From NCBI GenBank assembly GCA_963978905.1, contig OZ022256.1, positions 49,896,001-49,960,000 on the forward strand: DNA of 64,000 bases, in the 5' to 3' direction. Shown one piece after another: positions 1 to 15,000 of the stretch (the first letter of the stretch is position 1; the number at the start of each line of letters is the position of its first letter). The stretch is from Trichostrongylus colubriformis (lineage: Eukaryota > Nematoda > Chromadorea > Rhabditida > Trichostrongylidae). The notes beneath the pieces were generated by a model, which was given only the letters and a program-made list of their open reading frames with translations, was not told the DNA's origin and searched no databases. Made by a program: the position numbers and the translations under genes.

Positions 1-3000
1 AAAAGCAAGTGTTAGCGCATATTGGAACATGAAGAGTACCAGGTTGTCCAATAACTCTTGTCCGGAAATTTCACCCTTTTAATTTTTTTCAACTTTATTG
101 AAAAACAAGTTTAATCAACAATATAATCACCATAGCTATCCACAACAGTGGCCCATCGATTGAGCAGGTCGCCGATGCCTTTCGCCCAGAACTCCAGGGC
201 TGCGACTCGAAGAAGTCCGCGATGTCGGATTAGAGGTTGTCGTAGTTGGTGAATTTTCTTCCAGCCAAATGGTGCTTCAGCGGGCGGAGCAAGTGGTAGT
301 CAAAGGGGGCGAGGTCCGGGGAATACGGCGGATGGGCAACCGTCTCCCTGCCGAGCGTCGCCAACTTCTGATGGGTCTCCTTCGCCACGTGAGGGCGCAC
401 GTTGTCCAGCAGGTGGACCGGGGCCCGTCGGGGACGCTTTTCTCGGATGGCGGTGGCTAGTTTCTCGAGCTGATCGGTGTAGATGGAGGAGGTGACCGTC
501 CTGCCTTGCGGGAGCAGCTCGAAGTACAGCATGCCCTTGGAGTCTCACCAGCAGCAGAGCATGATCTTCAGCGGGTGCAGGTCGGCTTTCGGCGTCGTCG
601 GCGGCTCTTCTCCGCGCGGGATCCAGACGGCACGGCGGGCGACGTTGTCGTAGAGGACCCAGCTCTCATCCCCAGTGACCAGGTCCTCGAGAAACTCTTT
701 GCGATGCGGAGAAGGAGGAGGGACTGGCAGACGGCCACGTGGCTCAGCTTGTTGGCGCCCGTCAGACGGTGGGGGATCCAACGGGCTAGAACTTTGTGGT
801 AGCCGAGTAAGTTGAGTGGATTGTGGATGGTGGACTTGCTGCAGCCGAGCGTCGTCGCCAGTTCACGGGCGGTGGCTTCCGGCTTCTCCATGATACAGCG
901 ACGGACTTCGTCATCATCCACCGTAGAAGGCCTCCCGCTGTGCTCCCTGTCCTCGAAGCTCGTGTCGCCGCTCTCGAAACGATTGAACCAGCGCCTGACT
1001 GTGCGTTGGGACACTGCATCCTCCTTGCACGCTCTGCAGATGTTGGCGACCGAGGTGCCCGTGCCGCTGCCCAGCAGCCACTCGTAATACACGAACGTAC
1101 GAATTCGACCTTGGTCCATTTAAGCTTGTACTGGTAGCTAGACGCGGCGACTGCGCCTTATATACCCCTAGCGTGGAACTCTGGAGAACCCTCTAGAAGG
1201 TTCTTACACTTGCCTGATATTATAACACTTCTAAGAAAAATTATAGAATTTTGAAAATTTTCGGACAGGAATTATTGGACAGCCTGGTACTTTCCCTACC
1301 TGCAAGCATAGCGGCATCTTTGGATTGAATTGAAGGTGGTGTTACCACACCATCGTGGTCCCGTTGTGTATCAGCTGGTTCCAGTTTTGTGGCTTTGTCC
1401 ACAGGCCGCGATGAAGTTGAGTCGTCCTGGTCGCGTTGAGTCGACTGTTCGCCTACAGGAGCAGTCTTCTCTTTACTGATTTTTCGCTTTGCTTTACCAT
1501 TGGGAACATCTCCAGCTTTTGAAGCACGTTCTTGTTCCTGAAATGGAAATGCGAGGAGATCTGCGAACCTTGAAGCATGAACCAGAAGAAAAGGCAAAAA
1601 ATTAGCTGTAAGTTAGTTCAAAAAGTTGAAAGAATACGTTAGTAAAACCCTTGATGTAATTGAATTTCAACAGTTCGCAAAGGATTAATTTTCCGAATAA
1701 AAATTATAGATATGCTTTTCATACCAAAAACCTTGAAGAGAATGGGCACGATCATTGCTTATGCTAGCAAGGCACATATGGATAGTGAGAAGGAAATGTG
1801 GACACGGAAGAATAATGAATTGTAGCATTTCTTATGGCAAAGAAAATTTCAGTGGTCAGTTTATTGGGTCACAAGACATGGGAAGAAGCTTATTTTTGTC
1901 AGAGACGCTTAGCTAACTGTAGGGGAGTTCACAGATACAAATGACTGCTAAAAGTCAAATTGCATGCCACATCCTTCGAAACCTGGCGTCAAGGAAAATA
2001 GCTGCTTCAGTACGACCCCCTTTTTTGATCTCTACGATACCATTCTTACTCAAAGCAAAAATTTGATTCATATTTCCTCGCACTGGTTCGCTGTAAAATG
2101 CCCTTCGCTTCACATCTGCTTACTGCAATCGCCGACATCTGCTGGTTTGAACCCCTCCAGTTCGTTTGAATACGACCCCCGTCGAGGAATCCTCGATACC
2201 CGGTATCATGGTGCCAGGGGTTCTCACGGCTTTCGAAGCGATACTCCTCCGTCCCGCCACAAAAATACGCGCGCGCGCGTACGGTTGCATAAAGTTTCAA
2301 GTTCGACGTTTTCGGCTATTGGGCCAACTCGTCCACCATGCACTAACAACGGTCGTATGGGGTGGGGGTCAAGTGGTCGAAATTCCGCGCGACCGCCCGC
2401 GGCGAGCGGCGCGGCGAGTACGAGTCATTTGCAATTCCGCTCAAGACGCAATGGGCTGGTACCGCGAGGGACCTTTAAAGATAGGCAAACTCCCGGAGCT
2501 TCCAACTTGCAATCTCTAAAGGTCCCTCGCGTTACCAGCTCATGGCGTCTTGAGCAGAATTCCAAAGGACTCGTACTGACAGCGCCGCGAGTGCAACGCC
2601 GCAAGCGGAAATTCGACCACTTGACCCCCACCCCGGTCGTATGAGGCTCTGCCATCACGACTTTTTGAACTTTCTCCACTTTTCCTCTTCACTACCGGAA
2701 TTCCGATTTGATTATCAGCGAAAACCCTTTGATGACTTGTATCGCTTCCATTGCCTTCAAGTCAATATAGTCAATAACATGCAGAAAAAAAGCAAGTGAG
2801 AAACGCTGCGCAGTACACGGCACTGATACCTACGTACCACTTTCGGAAATGAACTGTCGAGATGGAGCTGAGGATTGAATAGATGTGGAAGGCCAACCTT
2901 GCGCCTTCCCTGGGAAATCTATTGTCACAACAAAATTACTCAAATTTGGTCTCAAAAATTTTCATGCATCAATCTTAGAAAGATACTCTTTTCGAGGGTC

Positions 3001-6000
3001 ACGAGACGTATCTGTGCCACCAGCCGTATGGCAAGGTTGTGGTACAGGAACAGCTAATGCGATATTGCGTCGCGTAACCCTTCGCTTGCTCACAGCCTCT
3101 ATGGTCGAAATACCGCGCGCGCCTCGCCTTTTGTAGCCTAACATCGCATCGACTCTCTCTTCGACTATCTTCTCACAAGTGGCTCGATTGATATGCGCAG
3201 AAAAAAAACGGATCATTTTTCCCCATCCGCGGAGGGATCACGACGCGCACTCCTCTGGCGATATCAGGATCGCCTCATTTAAGTGGGTACTTCATCATTA
3301 TTCAACGAAGGAGATGCTACTCAACTACGTGAAGCCAAACTGCAAATTATGCTCAAACAAGCTGTGTCCAAAACAATTTTCATCACTGCCCCGTGCGTCC
3401 CAAAAACATTCCATTATTGTCGCTAATACTTATGCAATTTATATACAAGTAAAGGGTATGCCAAAGTCACTAACCTCCATATATTCTCCCAACTCACGAT
3501 TTTGAAATGTGACCGTGAGATTCGCATCCTGCAGAGCTTATTTATTTGAAATGAAAACAGCAAATGAAATAAACTGCCAGCTCACCTTCCACAGTCCCAA
3601 CTTTCTCAACATATATCTGTGGAAAAACAAGGCAAACAGTAGAGGAACGTCAAAAGCTGCAAAATTCGATTGGCGTTGAACACCCAGAACCTGAATCAGT
3701 TCTTCAGCAACCACACCATCACGTAAACACCCTGTTTGAATCAAGAGAGCTAAAAAACAATAAACTCCAATCAAGCTTTGGTTTATAATAAGAGATTAAA
3801 ATTAGCACCTCCAGAAAAACCATCTGGGAGTCTAGTACCTACCTTCTCAATCGTCAGTGGATTCGCCACCTGTTTCGACTGTGTTGAAACGCTGTTGAAT
3901 TCAAAAACAGTGAACTGACACACAAACTTCGTCACAATCTAAACAAATCGATATAAATGAAGAATGAAAGACCAAAAAATCAGTTTAAAAGTAAAAAATG
4001 GAAAAGTAAAAAGTATTCGAGTCAGTGCGATCAAGTTTGCAGAAATGTGCACATGTCAGAAATACCACAGTGCCAATCTCGGAAGATGCAGCATAACTTC
4101 TACGTTCTGCCACTGGATTCACCCTAGCAACGAATTAGCTTGGGCAAATCTCTTCGTTCGTGAGCTCGGGCTTTTAAGGACCATAGATCTGACACGGGGT
4201 TGCCAGTAAAGTTCAAACATTTTTAGAAGTTAACTAATGCCTTGCTGTGATGCGCCGCGCATTCTTGTCCCACTCGGAATCGCGGTGGTAGGCGAATGCG
4301 ATTTTCCTACAAAATGACCTGCAGGAGCCAGCCGATGCACAAAAACAGAGCTTTCAGACGTCTGGTACCGATTCACCTAGGCCGGTGGGACGGGAGAATT
4401 ATGTGGCGTGGGAGGGCATTATTTTGCCGGATTCGCCCGCACCGAGCGAATGGGTGTGCGCGTGACCGCTCCCCCCTCCCCCCTCCCTCCACAGGGTTTA
4501 ACGAAAGCGCGGAGAAAGATAAGAAGCCTACAAATTCTTTGATCTTATTTCACGATTCCTGATTCATGCCTTTTCTAGACGTGCTCAGCATTATTTTCAA
4601 CTCGGTCCGCTATTCTCCGCTCTGCTCTTTAAGCGAGGGCGTGGTGGAAATGCTGCGAGGATCGCTTTTGCGACGCCGCATCGCACCCTTCTACGCAGCA
4701 CCCTATTCGATAGAAATTCGCAAGGTTTGAAAAAAGCATGTACTTACCACAAATTCTGTGTATGCTATCATGGCAACCCAGAAAAATTTGCTTGGACGTG
4801 GATTCGACAGCGTTCCCCAGAAGAACACCATCAGAGGTAATGGAAGTGTTATAAGACCTTAATATCGCATATGAGAATCACGAATTCCACCAGGCCTAGC
4901 TCTCACCTGCTCCACTAGCATGTGCAAGTACAGCAAGCACATAGCACAGGAGATCAGTATTGGCAGCTATACAGCTGCCTAACGCATTCATCAGCCTAGC
5001 CAACACAGAACGTTGTTGCCAATCACTTAAAGCAGCTGATTCCATCCTGAAACCTAGCAAATCTCAGTACTTCGCAATGCAAAGCATGGTTATCGATTGT
5101 ACCTTTGAATGTCTCCTTCACTCTGCACTAGCAGTAGGCCACTCATGTTCAAACGATTGCGTAGATCCGTTAAACGTATTGAGGTATCCGACAGTGACTA
5201 AAAAGAGATATACCGTCCAATACAAACAACAAACAACAAACATGCTATTGATTAATTCTCCTTCTTATGGAGTTAGCTGTACCTCGCTGTGTCCTTCCTT
5301 CAATTTCTCCTTTTCCTTACTCAAAACATAAGCAACATAGCGATGCTCCCTCGAGAGACGATTGAGATAGCTGCTTAGCATATCCATGCCATTCGTAGCC
5401 ATTTTGAGAACAAACTTGATAGCGGTCACAATCGCAGAATCTGAGGGGCAAAAACACTTTGATATCAATATCAAGGGAACCGGGAAGTGTATACAATAAT
5501 AGAGATTTTGTGTAGTGTCCTAGCGAGGAAAGCAAGGGATGAAACGGCCGAATCTAGAAATGTAACCTCCTTTTCACTACAAGTTATCGATCAGGAAGAG
5601 TTTCGCGGCCTCAGCTTAAAGGATTTGTCAACAGAAGAATGAGTTTTTCTGTTACCCATATATTTATGTTGTATTTGCCTTGCCTAATGTGGGCCGCGTG
5701 CAAAGTTTCACGCGACCGCGGTCAGAGACGCATTGTGGGAACATGAAGCTACGTCAACAGTCCCACTCTCTGTCCCCAACCGCGGCGGACGACGGGACGC
5801 GGCTCTCACTTGGAGCCCATCCCACCCGCCCAAGAATTTAGGAGCTGTATCTTGGCCGATTTCTCACTTTTTCGCGTGAAACTTTGATTGCTGCCCTTAT
5901 TATACAAATACAACATAAATATGTACACGGGTAACAGAAAAACTTATTTTTCCGTGGACGATTCCTTTAAGTTGTGATGATGGAGCAATGCCAAGTCAAG

Positions 6001-9000
6001 TTGTGCCGCTGTCAAGTCTATCACTTACTCAGCCGGCACGATGCTCCACGGCGGGTAGGCGCGTCTTTCAACGCGAATGCTACCACATATCATCTATTTA
6101 TTTGAAGCTTGCTCGACCATTTACGGAGAACTCTCTTACACTCCTGGTCATTCTTATTTCCTATCGTGGTACTTTCAAGATACTCGTAGAAACTGTTAGC
6201 CTTTTAAATTTTCGAACAACAGTAAAAACGGCACCTGTAGTTAGGAAAGGTTAAGAACGGAAGCAAGAAATGGAGACTAAGAAATGAAACCTTTTGATTC
6301 TTTTTCTGGTGGCGGCGTTGGAGCGGGTGTAGGTTCGTGTGCTGTATGTATGTGAGGTTCCTGAACGAAATGTCAAGAATAATCAGAATCGATCCCAAAA
6401 CGAATAAAATGATTAGGATGACCAGAAAACCAGTTCAACCAAATCGCTGACATATCCCGTAAAACGTCAGCGGGATAATAAAAAGGACCACAAAGGTAAG
6501 AATGTTTGGCTTAAATGGAAAACATGAACAATATCCACGGACACACCGAAGACGCAACAGGAGTTCGATCTTTCTGCATCGCCTCAATCATTCGCTCTTC
6601 ACTTGTTTTGAGCTTCTCTGCTTCTTTTACTTGAGCTAACGTTTTGCCAAGGTCCAGGTCATGTCCTGTTGCCGCGTACACCAACTGAAAATTAATCCTC
6701 AGTGCTGAAATGTATCTACAAAACAGGCTACCTACAATATGATCAGCGACCTAAACACATATGGGTTGTGAAGCTAGGGGTAATCCAGGATTTTAAGGAA
6801 TCCTCCACAGAAAAACTAGTTTCTTTGCTACCCTAATATTTATGTTATATTTGCCTAGTAGGCCGCATGCAAAGTTTCACGTGAAATAGTGAGAATACGG
6901 CTAAGATACAGCACCACAGTCTTGGCCGGGTGGGCGGGGCCTTCGAGCAAAAGCCCCGTCACGTCTTCTGCCGGGGTTGGGAACGAAGAGTGGGACTGTT
7001 TGCGTAACATTATGTTCCTAAGCTGCGTCTTCAACCGCGGCTGACGACGGGGTGGACACTTGCTCGGAGGCTCCGCCCACCCGTCCGAGACTTCGTGGTG
7101 CCTACTTAGCCGGAATCACAGTTTTTTTTTTCGCGTAATTGCATGTGGCCCGCATTAGGTAAATACATTTTTTGAATTCACATTTTTTCGCCGGATTCAC
7201 ATTTTTTCGCGTGAAACTTTTTTTCGCCGGATTCCTATTTTTTCGCGTGAAACTCTGTAAGCGACCCAAATCAGGCAAATACAACATAAATAGATGGGTA
7301 ACATTGAAACTCATTTTTCCGTGGACGATCAATTTTGAGAGCAGGACGAAAGAGTAGAGTACAATAGCAAACCACAATGATCAGAATATTTGGAACGGAC
7401 TGGATCATGGGCTATACCATGGGCTACAAAGGCTTACAAAAGCAAAAACTTTTAGCGAATGTCTTCTATCAAATGTCTGCACTAATAGATATCTCACTAT
7501 GCATGAAGTCAACTGCCCTATGGAAGGCTTTTGGCAAATTCGAGGTCTATTAGTCAGGCCAAGAATTTCTCCGAAATTTGATCAAATTCTCGAGCTGACT
7601 GAAAACTTGTCCTATCAGTAGTTTGGTCCCCTGGACACGGAAATCGCACTGGTTTCGCACGAGAACGCCTGGCTCGCGTGCTACGGGCTTTCAAACCTAC
7701 CATATAATACATTATTTTTCAAAGAAACCTCCACAACTCCGCTCAGAAAATAGTAGGTTCGAGATGAGCGTCGGAAAATACGTCGGACCATATGTATCCC
7801 ACTCCGAATGGCCACTCTGACTTCGGGTCCTCCCCTTGTAAGCTAAGATAGGGTATCGCGAAGTGTGTTGACCTACAGATAAATGAGACTGTCCGATTTC
7901 CTCAAGATTTTCTCGACTGCCCTAACCAAAAGGTTCTCTTTCCAGTGGAATGATGAAAAATTCAAGGGAGAACTATGTCCACACGAATCATTTGAACACA
8001 GTAGCATCGAGAACACATAATGTTTCCACCGGTATACATAGAAGATGGAAAAGTCTTAAGTACCTGTCCCGGATCGAGTTTGTCAAACTTCGTTGCTCCA
8101 GGTGTTACTTCTGGCACGAAGCTCTCCACTGGCTTTACCAATTCGTCTGCGCTCGGATCATAATCGAACATATAATAGTCTCCGGCTCGTTTTGCTGAAA
8201 ACAGAATCTATTCAACCCTACAAGATGGGTGAGAGGATACAAACCGAATTAATCGTGCATGTTAGTCCTGAAAATCACTGTGGAACGTAATTAGCAAACA
8301 AAATTAGCTAAAACATATAAGTGCGCACGGAAAGCTGGAGAGGTTTTGTCGGTAAGGCGCTCTATAGAGAGAAACGCTCCTATGATGGAATACACGTGTG
8401 TTGGACATGATGATGTAAGCGGGAATTGAACAGAAATTCCGTAGGATCATGAAGAAGTACTGTGATTCACTCAAATTTTCAGCATACAGTACTTTCCGAA
8501 AACTGCTTTCAACGACTACTGCACTTCTACACGATCCTTGTCAGTTCATAGTTAACCGCGTTGAAAATCATGTCACACCTTTCGATTGTTTGAAATTCAA
8601 AGAGTAATTTTACCAGGGAGGGTCAGAGGGGACGATTAATTATTAAACAATTGTGCTTCATAGGGTGCAGGCACGGAACTCTAAAAGGGGAGTAATTTCA
8701 CCAGGGAGAGTCAAAGGACGATCATTATTAAACAACGAATTTTCATGGATTGCGCCAAGCATTTCTCACGCCGACCACGATAAGCCTTAGAGACGCAATG
8801 AGCTTACCAATGTGAAAATATAGAGATTACGGACGGCAGTTACAAGCGACGTCGCTTCCGTTAAGATGCCCCTAGATGCAAATCTTGGATCGATGACCGC
8901 GCCAGACAACGAAACTTTTCATGGCTCCTGATGACAGAGGACCAATCTCAGAGCCGTTTGTGAGAATACGTAAAAACACTGAATTGTACAATGGCTGCTC

Positions 9001-12000
9001 TCGCAAGTCACTGTAAAGGCTAAATCGCATCCAAGTGCCACTACGACTTTAAATGGATGTACAAGCACGGAGCATTCCGAAGAATGCATCAACGCCGGAT
9101 GCTCCATGATTCATGTTTTTTATAATTCGGAAAACAGTGAAAAGGTAGAACAGGAATTCTTGCTTGGGTGTGGATGGGAAATGAAGCTTACAAATTTGGG
9201 GAGTCAAAGAAGAAAAAACAAAATCGGGTGCTCGCGGCCTGGGGTAGAAGCTGAATGCATGGCGCAATCCAGAGACGTCTTATAATGCCGGAACGACCTT
9301 TTTTTGTCATGATGATTATCACTTCAAGTAGAGGATAGATGTAAGCAGAGGATCGTTTGTCTCGGTTCTTGAAAGGCTCCTGAAAAGGCAAAAAGGGGAA
9401 AAACGGAGAAATTGCTAACTCAGTTTCAATGAACAGTGCAATACGTTACCCAGAAGGAGGATATCAAAGCAGGGAAAAAATAGGAGCAATATTAGACTAA
9501 AGTCCATTAACGGCATGTGACATGATTTTCGATGCTATAACTAAGTGAATGGAAGCTTCAAGCTGTAAACCGAGGACATCGAACCGGGTGGCGTCGTGGC
9601 GTAATAGCGGTAAAACACTTCCTCGTCCTCCTCAACGTCGTCTTCACCGTGATCAACTGATACAATAATTACTATGAGTTTAAACTATTTACTACGTATT
9701 GTTAACCACCACTACCTCAACGTACTGCAACTGGACACATCAACGCATTTCACTTGATCACATTAGATTTATAATGACACTAGATTTTATTAATAATGCT
9801 AAAAGCATCACGACACAATTCTATCAGCCTACGTAATGGTAGTGACAGCGTTGGATAAACTGTAACCTTATGGGCAAAATCGACCCAGCCCTGGTCCAAC
9901 GGACGGGTAAAGATCACTATGCAGTGATTGCTTAAACTCGCTGATATGCCTATTGCGTCCCGTTGCCTTTTGAGGATCAACTCCCTTCAACAGGGTCAAC
10001 TCCCTTCATCCGGCTTTTGCTGGATCGTCTGAGACCGCTGGAGGATGTTTTTGCCACACCCCTAGCCGTACAAAGGGGCGTGGGAACATGCCCGTAGCGA
10101 TACTCGAATCACGATGCTGTGAATGTCCATCTTTAAACGGACGGGAAACATTCTTTGTGGGGCTACCGACCTACTCATAAAGAGCATACAATTAACTCGG
10201 CGATATTAACTGTAAAGGAATTTCACAGCTCTCTCCCCGACCCTGACAAAATAGAGGATACCATTTCACTATGATTGTTTTTTCATTGCGAGGCGATCTT
10301 ATAACCCCCCCTTCCAGTCAATGTGAGATGATCACGCCATCACAATATACATTTACGACTCAGTATAACTTAAACCACCAGATTAGATAGAAACTTCAAT
10401 GAATACACTTTGGACACGACATGAGCGAACACTATGTACTTCACGTCATAACATATTCAAAATCTAGCAAAAGGAAACCCGCAGCGAACCCGAAAAACAA
10501 AAATAAAACAATTTACGGAGCCAAAATAATAATCAACATACCATTAGCGTACGTCTGTGGGTCGTAGATTACTTCGCCCTTCTCCATTTGTTTATTGTAT
10601 CTAGAAACGAAACAACAATAACACAAACATTTAAGCGCTACACGTCTGGGAATCGAACCTGTCTCGTATCGCTTCAGTTCTCCTGCGAATTTGATCAAAT
10701 TTCGCCTTCTGTGTCTCGTTTTGCTCTTTCATCTCCTTTTCGATTAACTGATTTTTGAGAACTGCTCCTCTAAAAATCCACATAAAGTCACTCTACTAGC
10801 TGACCTGCTCAATTTTGATTAACCAAGGAGGGCACTCTATGAACAAAAATTGGTACTATTCGAAGAAAACTTAAGAAAACTCAATCGATCTTGCATTGAA
10901 CTTTTGTACTCTAGATTTCGAGCAATCAACATGAAAGGATTTTTATTTAGGTAAAATACACTATCCAAAAATTTGATGAATACATGATGGATATATAAAT
11001 TGGTACAGCAATACAAGGATTCAATATTGTTCAGATGACTGGAACACCATCATATAAAGTCAAATTTAACTATACACTATTATCATAAGCACCTCAACCG
11101 GATGAATACAATTCAGTTTTCACTATCGCTTCCTATCGCATGGTCGATAATTCATAGTGCCGCAGCAAATTTTCATTTTTTCCCTCACTTTCTCTGTCTA
11201 AATCTGATCCGTCATGTTGTATCTGCGACATGAGCTTCATCTGATGCCTCGTACGCCATCGCTATCAACACTTGTCGCTCAAAATCGCGGATTGTCGCGC
11301 AGTGTCGCTTCATGTCAGAACATACCACTACTTTCATCTCATTTAATGAGGTGTCGAGCTATGCAGACCACAAATAACCAGGTTCTTGATTTCTCTCTCA
11401 TTGAGTGCATAGTATGTTCTGTTCTCCGGAATGTACACACATCACCTCCTCCAAACACCCCGTACGAATCGATCACCACAGTAGGGCAAATAGAGAGTAG
11501 AAGCGATCAAACATAATTCGGAAAGTACGTCATCCTATCTCAACTTACATTGTTTCTGAGCCAGTACCGTATCTTCAAATGTTTAATTTCTAATTAGTAT
11601 ACGCTGGAGCTTCAGCAACAGAGAAAAGAAAGAAGAAAAGAAAGGTAAAAGGATAGGAAGAGAATAATCAGGAACTGTTCTATCACCCACCTGTTTGCTA
11701 AGAGAATCTCCGATCGATACTCTACCATACAATGTTGGAAGTACCACGAATGGAAGATGCGAAGTTGAAACACGAGGAATCCCAACGCAATGGCATCGAA
11801 ACCTATTTGTGCTTCTTGCGGGACCACTGTGCACATACGATCCAAGTCGGTTTCTGGAATGTGCCTGGGTTTCACCGGCTTAATATTAAAAACTAATGCG
11901 CGTAGACCTACCATTGGGGAACAACGGATCGGCTCCAACCACTTTCCGAGCTTGAACAATCGAGTTTACACAAACAATGCTATAAAAAACACCATGTTAC

Positions 12001-15000
12001 CATATCAAACCGTCATATATGTGTATACTTGCAAAAAACCAGGTCGACTACAGGGGCGTAAAATCAATATCCATTCCAACACGCGATATCGAGACAGGAC
12101 AGAGTTGAAAGGGAATAAGCGTATTGCGCCACTAGGATAAGAAATCGTTTGCCCGCGAGTGGCGTGCGACGCACGAGTGCGAGCTGAAGACACAGGGAGG
12201 GGCAATTTTGACGTACGGTGTGGGTTTACGGTGGCTTGCACTTCGTTAGTGTACAGTGTACCGTAATTGCACACATGACGTCTTGCCAAGACGTCGAGTG
12301 TGAATTCATCAAGTTTTTCTTTTAAAATTACAAACTCACCTTTCGCATATTCTTCCTTTCATTATTTCACTTGTTTGTTGCTATATGCAATTTCACTTTT
12401 TTGACGTCATAACGGATGAAAACAAAATCGCCCTACTTGGCTCCAAAAGGCAGTGGCGTCGGGCCGGCTGAAGCGAGCAGTTCGAGGTGAAGCGCGCGAA
12501 TCGCAATAGCGCCAAAATAGCGCGTTTTGCAAGGCGATTTTCGATATACATTATCTTTCCAAGTTCGTATATTCGTTTACAGAGGGGAGCGCTTCTGCAG
12601 CTCTTCTTTCTTGACCCCTCTAAAAACACCGTGGTCCCTAGTATAGAAAAGCTGCTGTATTGTTTACTCTATGAATGAAAAGAGTTTTGGTTTTAATTGC
12701 GTTCAAAAAAGCATGAAATATTAAGAAGGAAATCTAAAAAATGTAGTAGTTCTTCTAAAAATCTAAGAAAAACGATCGATAACTACGTATTATAACAATA
12801 AATGATACGATAAATTATAAAAATTGAGTGGGCCGATGTTCCGTACCTGAATAATTGCCGAACAGTACATCTCATCGATTCCTGTATACCACTGCTATCA
12901 TAGAACCACTCCAGAAATACGCATCCCACGAGCTTGAAATCAATAATGATCAATAAAACAGCCAAGAAAAGGTGTTTCCATACATACCTGTAAGGCCACT
13001 TTACAAAACATTGTGAATACAGTATACGAGATCAAGGTCTTCCATTTAGCTAACGTGCTCTTGAAGCTATTTGTGAGAGGGTTCATCACGTATAGGTTAT
13101 TTCCTTGCCATAGGATCCAGAATGTGATCATAATATAACCTAGGAAGAAGCACTTCAATCATCAGCAAAAATCGACACTTCGTTGGTTGGTATGTGGAGT
13201 TCTATGGAAACGCAAATTCGTGACAGAAATTTATAAAATATCAAATTCATGAGACACAAACTCAAAAATTTCATTCAAAACCGACAAATTGCAAATGTAT
13301 AGCAGCTACAATTGCAATAAGAAAATGAAAAGGAATAAATGGAAATAAAAACAATAGAAAGATAGATTTTGGAAAAGTATGTGAGTGTGACGAGCCACTC
13401 GTTGGAGGATGGATTGAACTAGCAACCATGTACTAGCAAAGCAACGCCTCCAGCCACTACCTTCATACTCTTCTCTTAACCGAGTAAAATATTGGAGAGA
13501 ACTCACCTAGTGCAAAGAGAGATGTTCCACCTATACCAGCGATCAGCACCATTATCAACGTTATCCAGTGACCGTAGTGGAATATGGCAATCTTGATGAA
13601 ATCGACGAAACTCCTGGAAAAAAATTTATAGAAAAAAGGGCCTGCATTTATATCTGAGCGATTTGGTGCTGAATTACCTTTGATTGGCAATAAAGTCGTA
13701 ACGAGGGTTGTTCGGCTTCAAATCGTAGTCATCGTTGACAAATATGCTGTCGTTGTCGGTTCCTTCACGACGGAATACGGTAAGCTGAAGAATGTCACTA
13801 ATTACATTCGAAAATCATGAGCACACGAGAAAAACGATGAGAAACATGATTAATATCGCGATCTCATCAAAATGAAATGTTCCACGTGCTGTAAGGTACG
13901 CGGCGTGGCTTCTATTTGGGATCCCGGGAGTCTAGGGGACTTATTTCAGAGCCTCTATGGGTCTTAGTACTCCAAATCTCCGACACAGAAGCGCCGTAGG
14001 GGCTCGTAAGCTGACCTTACAAATATGCGCACACTTATTATACTCTACCAACGGTAAAAATCACTCAGAAGCCATAGTTCAAAGGTTGACACGACCGGCT
14101 CTCAAGTTTTAAGAAAGCAAAAGCGCAGAAGTGCCACCTCCAGATAAAAATCCTTGAAGTCGTTGTAGCGACTTCGCCCAAGCTTACAGGGCCGTTAGCA
14201 TCTGTTCCAAATACCATAACGAAGGACCTCAAACACCTGCTGGACAGAAAACCTTTTGATAGAGGAAATACACCTCTGGAAGCTCTCGCAACTGCCGTGG
14301 CTTGCATGACCTAGCCTAAAAGTCACCAGTGTCGAAAAATTTCGCGTCTTTCCTATATAAATCATGATTTGCTTGGGAATCTTCGGTCAAAAAAAAATCA
14401 AAATTAGCTCAAATTAAGATCTGAAAGCTCACCTGACAAGAGGCAACCAAAAGCAGAATGAAGTCGGCAATGAGATTCTCAGCAGGCCAATTGACAGCAT
14501 AATTGGATAATCCAAACCAGATGTCAAAATTCACATTTTTCGTCAAGGTACTCGGCCAACCAAAAAGATGATCCCATGGATACGCTAAAAGTACCAAGAA
14601 TGAAAATGAATAACCACTAGGACTTACAAAAATCTAATACTACCAAATAGTTACCAACCGAAACAAGTATCCTCCGGTAATCCTACATATGTGACGTATT
14701 GCAAAGGAAACAATACTGCCATATAAATCACAAAGATATACCACAGTTTTCGACACACAGGCCTACAGATATCGAATAAAAGGCAAAAAAAGATTGAATA
14801 AAGTATAGAAATTTAACCTTGCACTCAATACAAATACTCCTATCCAAATGCACATCACAGCACCCAACATATCCATTCTTACCCATGCATTGATAGCCAT
14901 CACAATCACGCTCACCTAAATGCATCAAATTTCGAAAAAAAGAAACAAAAATTAAAATCACCAGTATAAATCAGTATAAATTAAAATCACCAGTATAAAT

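Noticed and set aside
269..1137. Plus-strand open frames across the left mariner
   Set aside because: They are antisense shadows of the GC-rich transposase relic on the minus strand.
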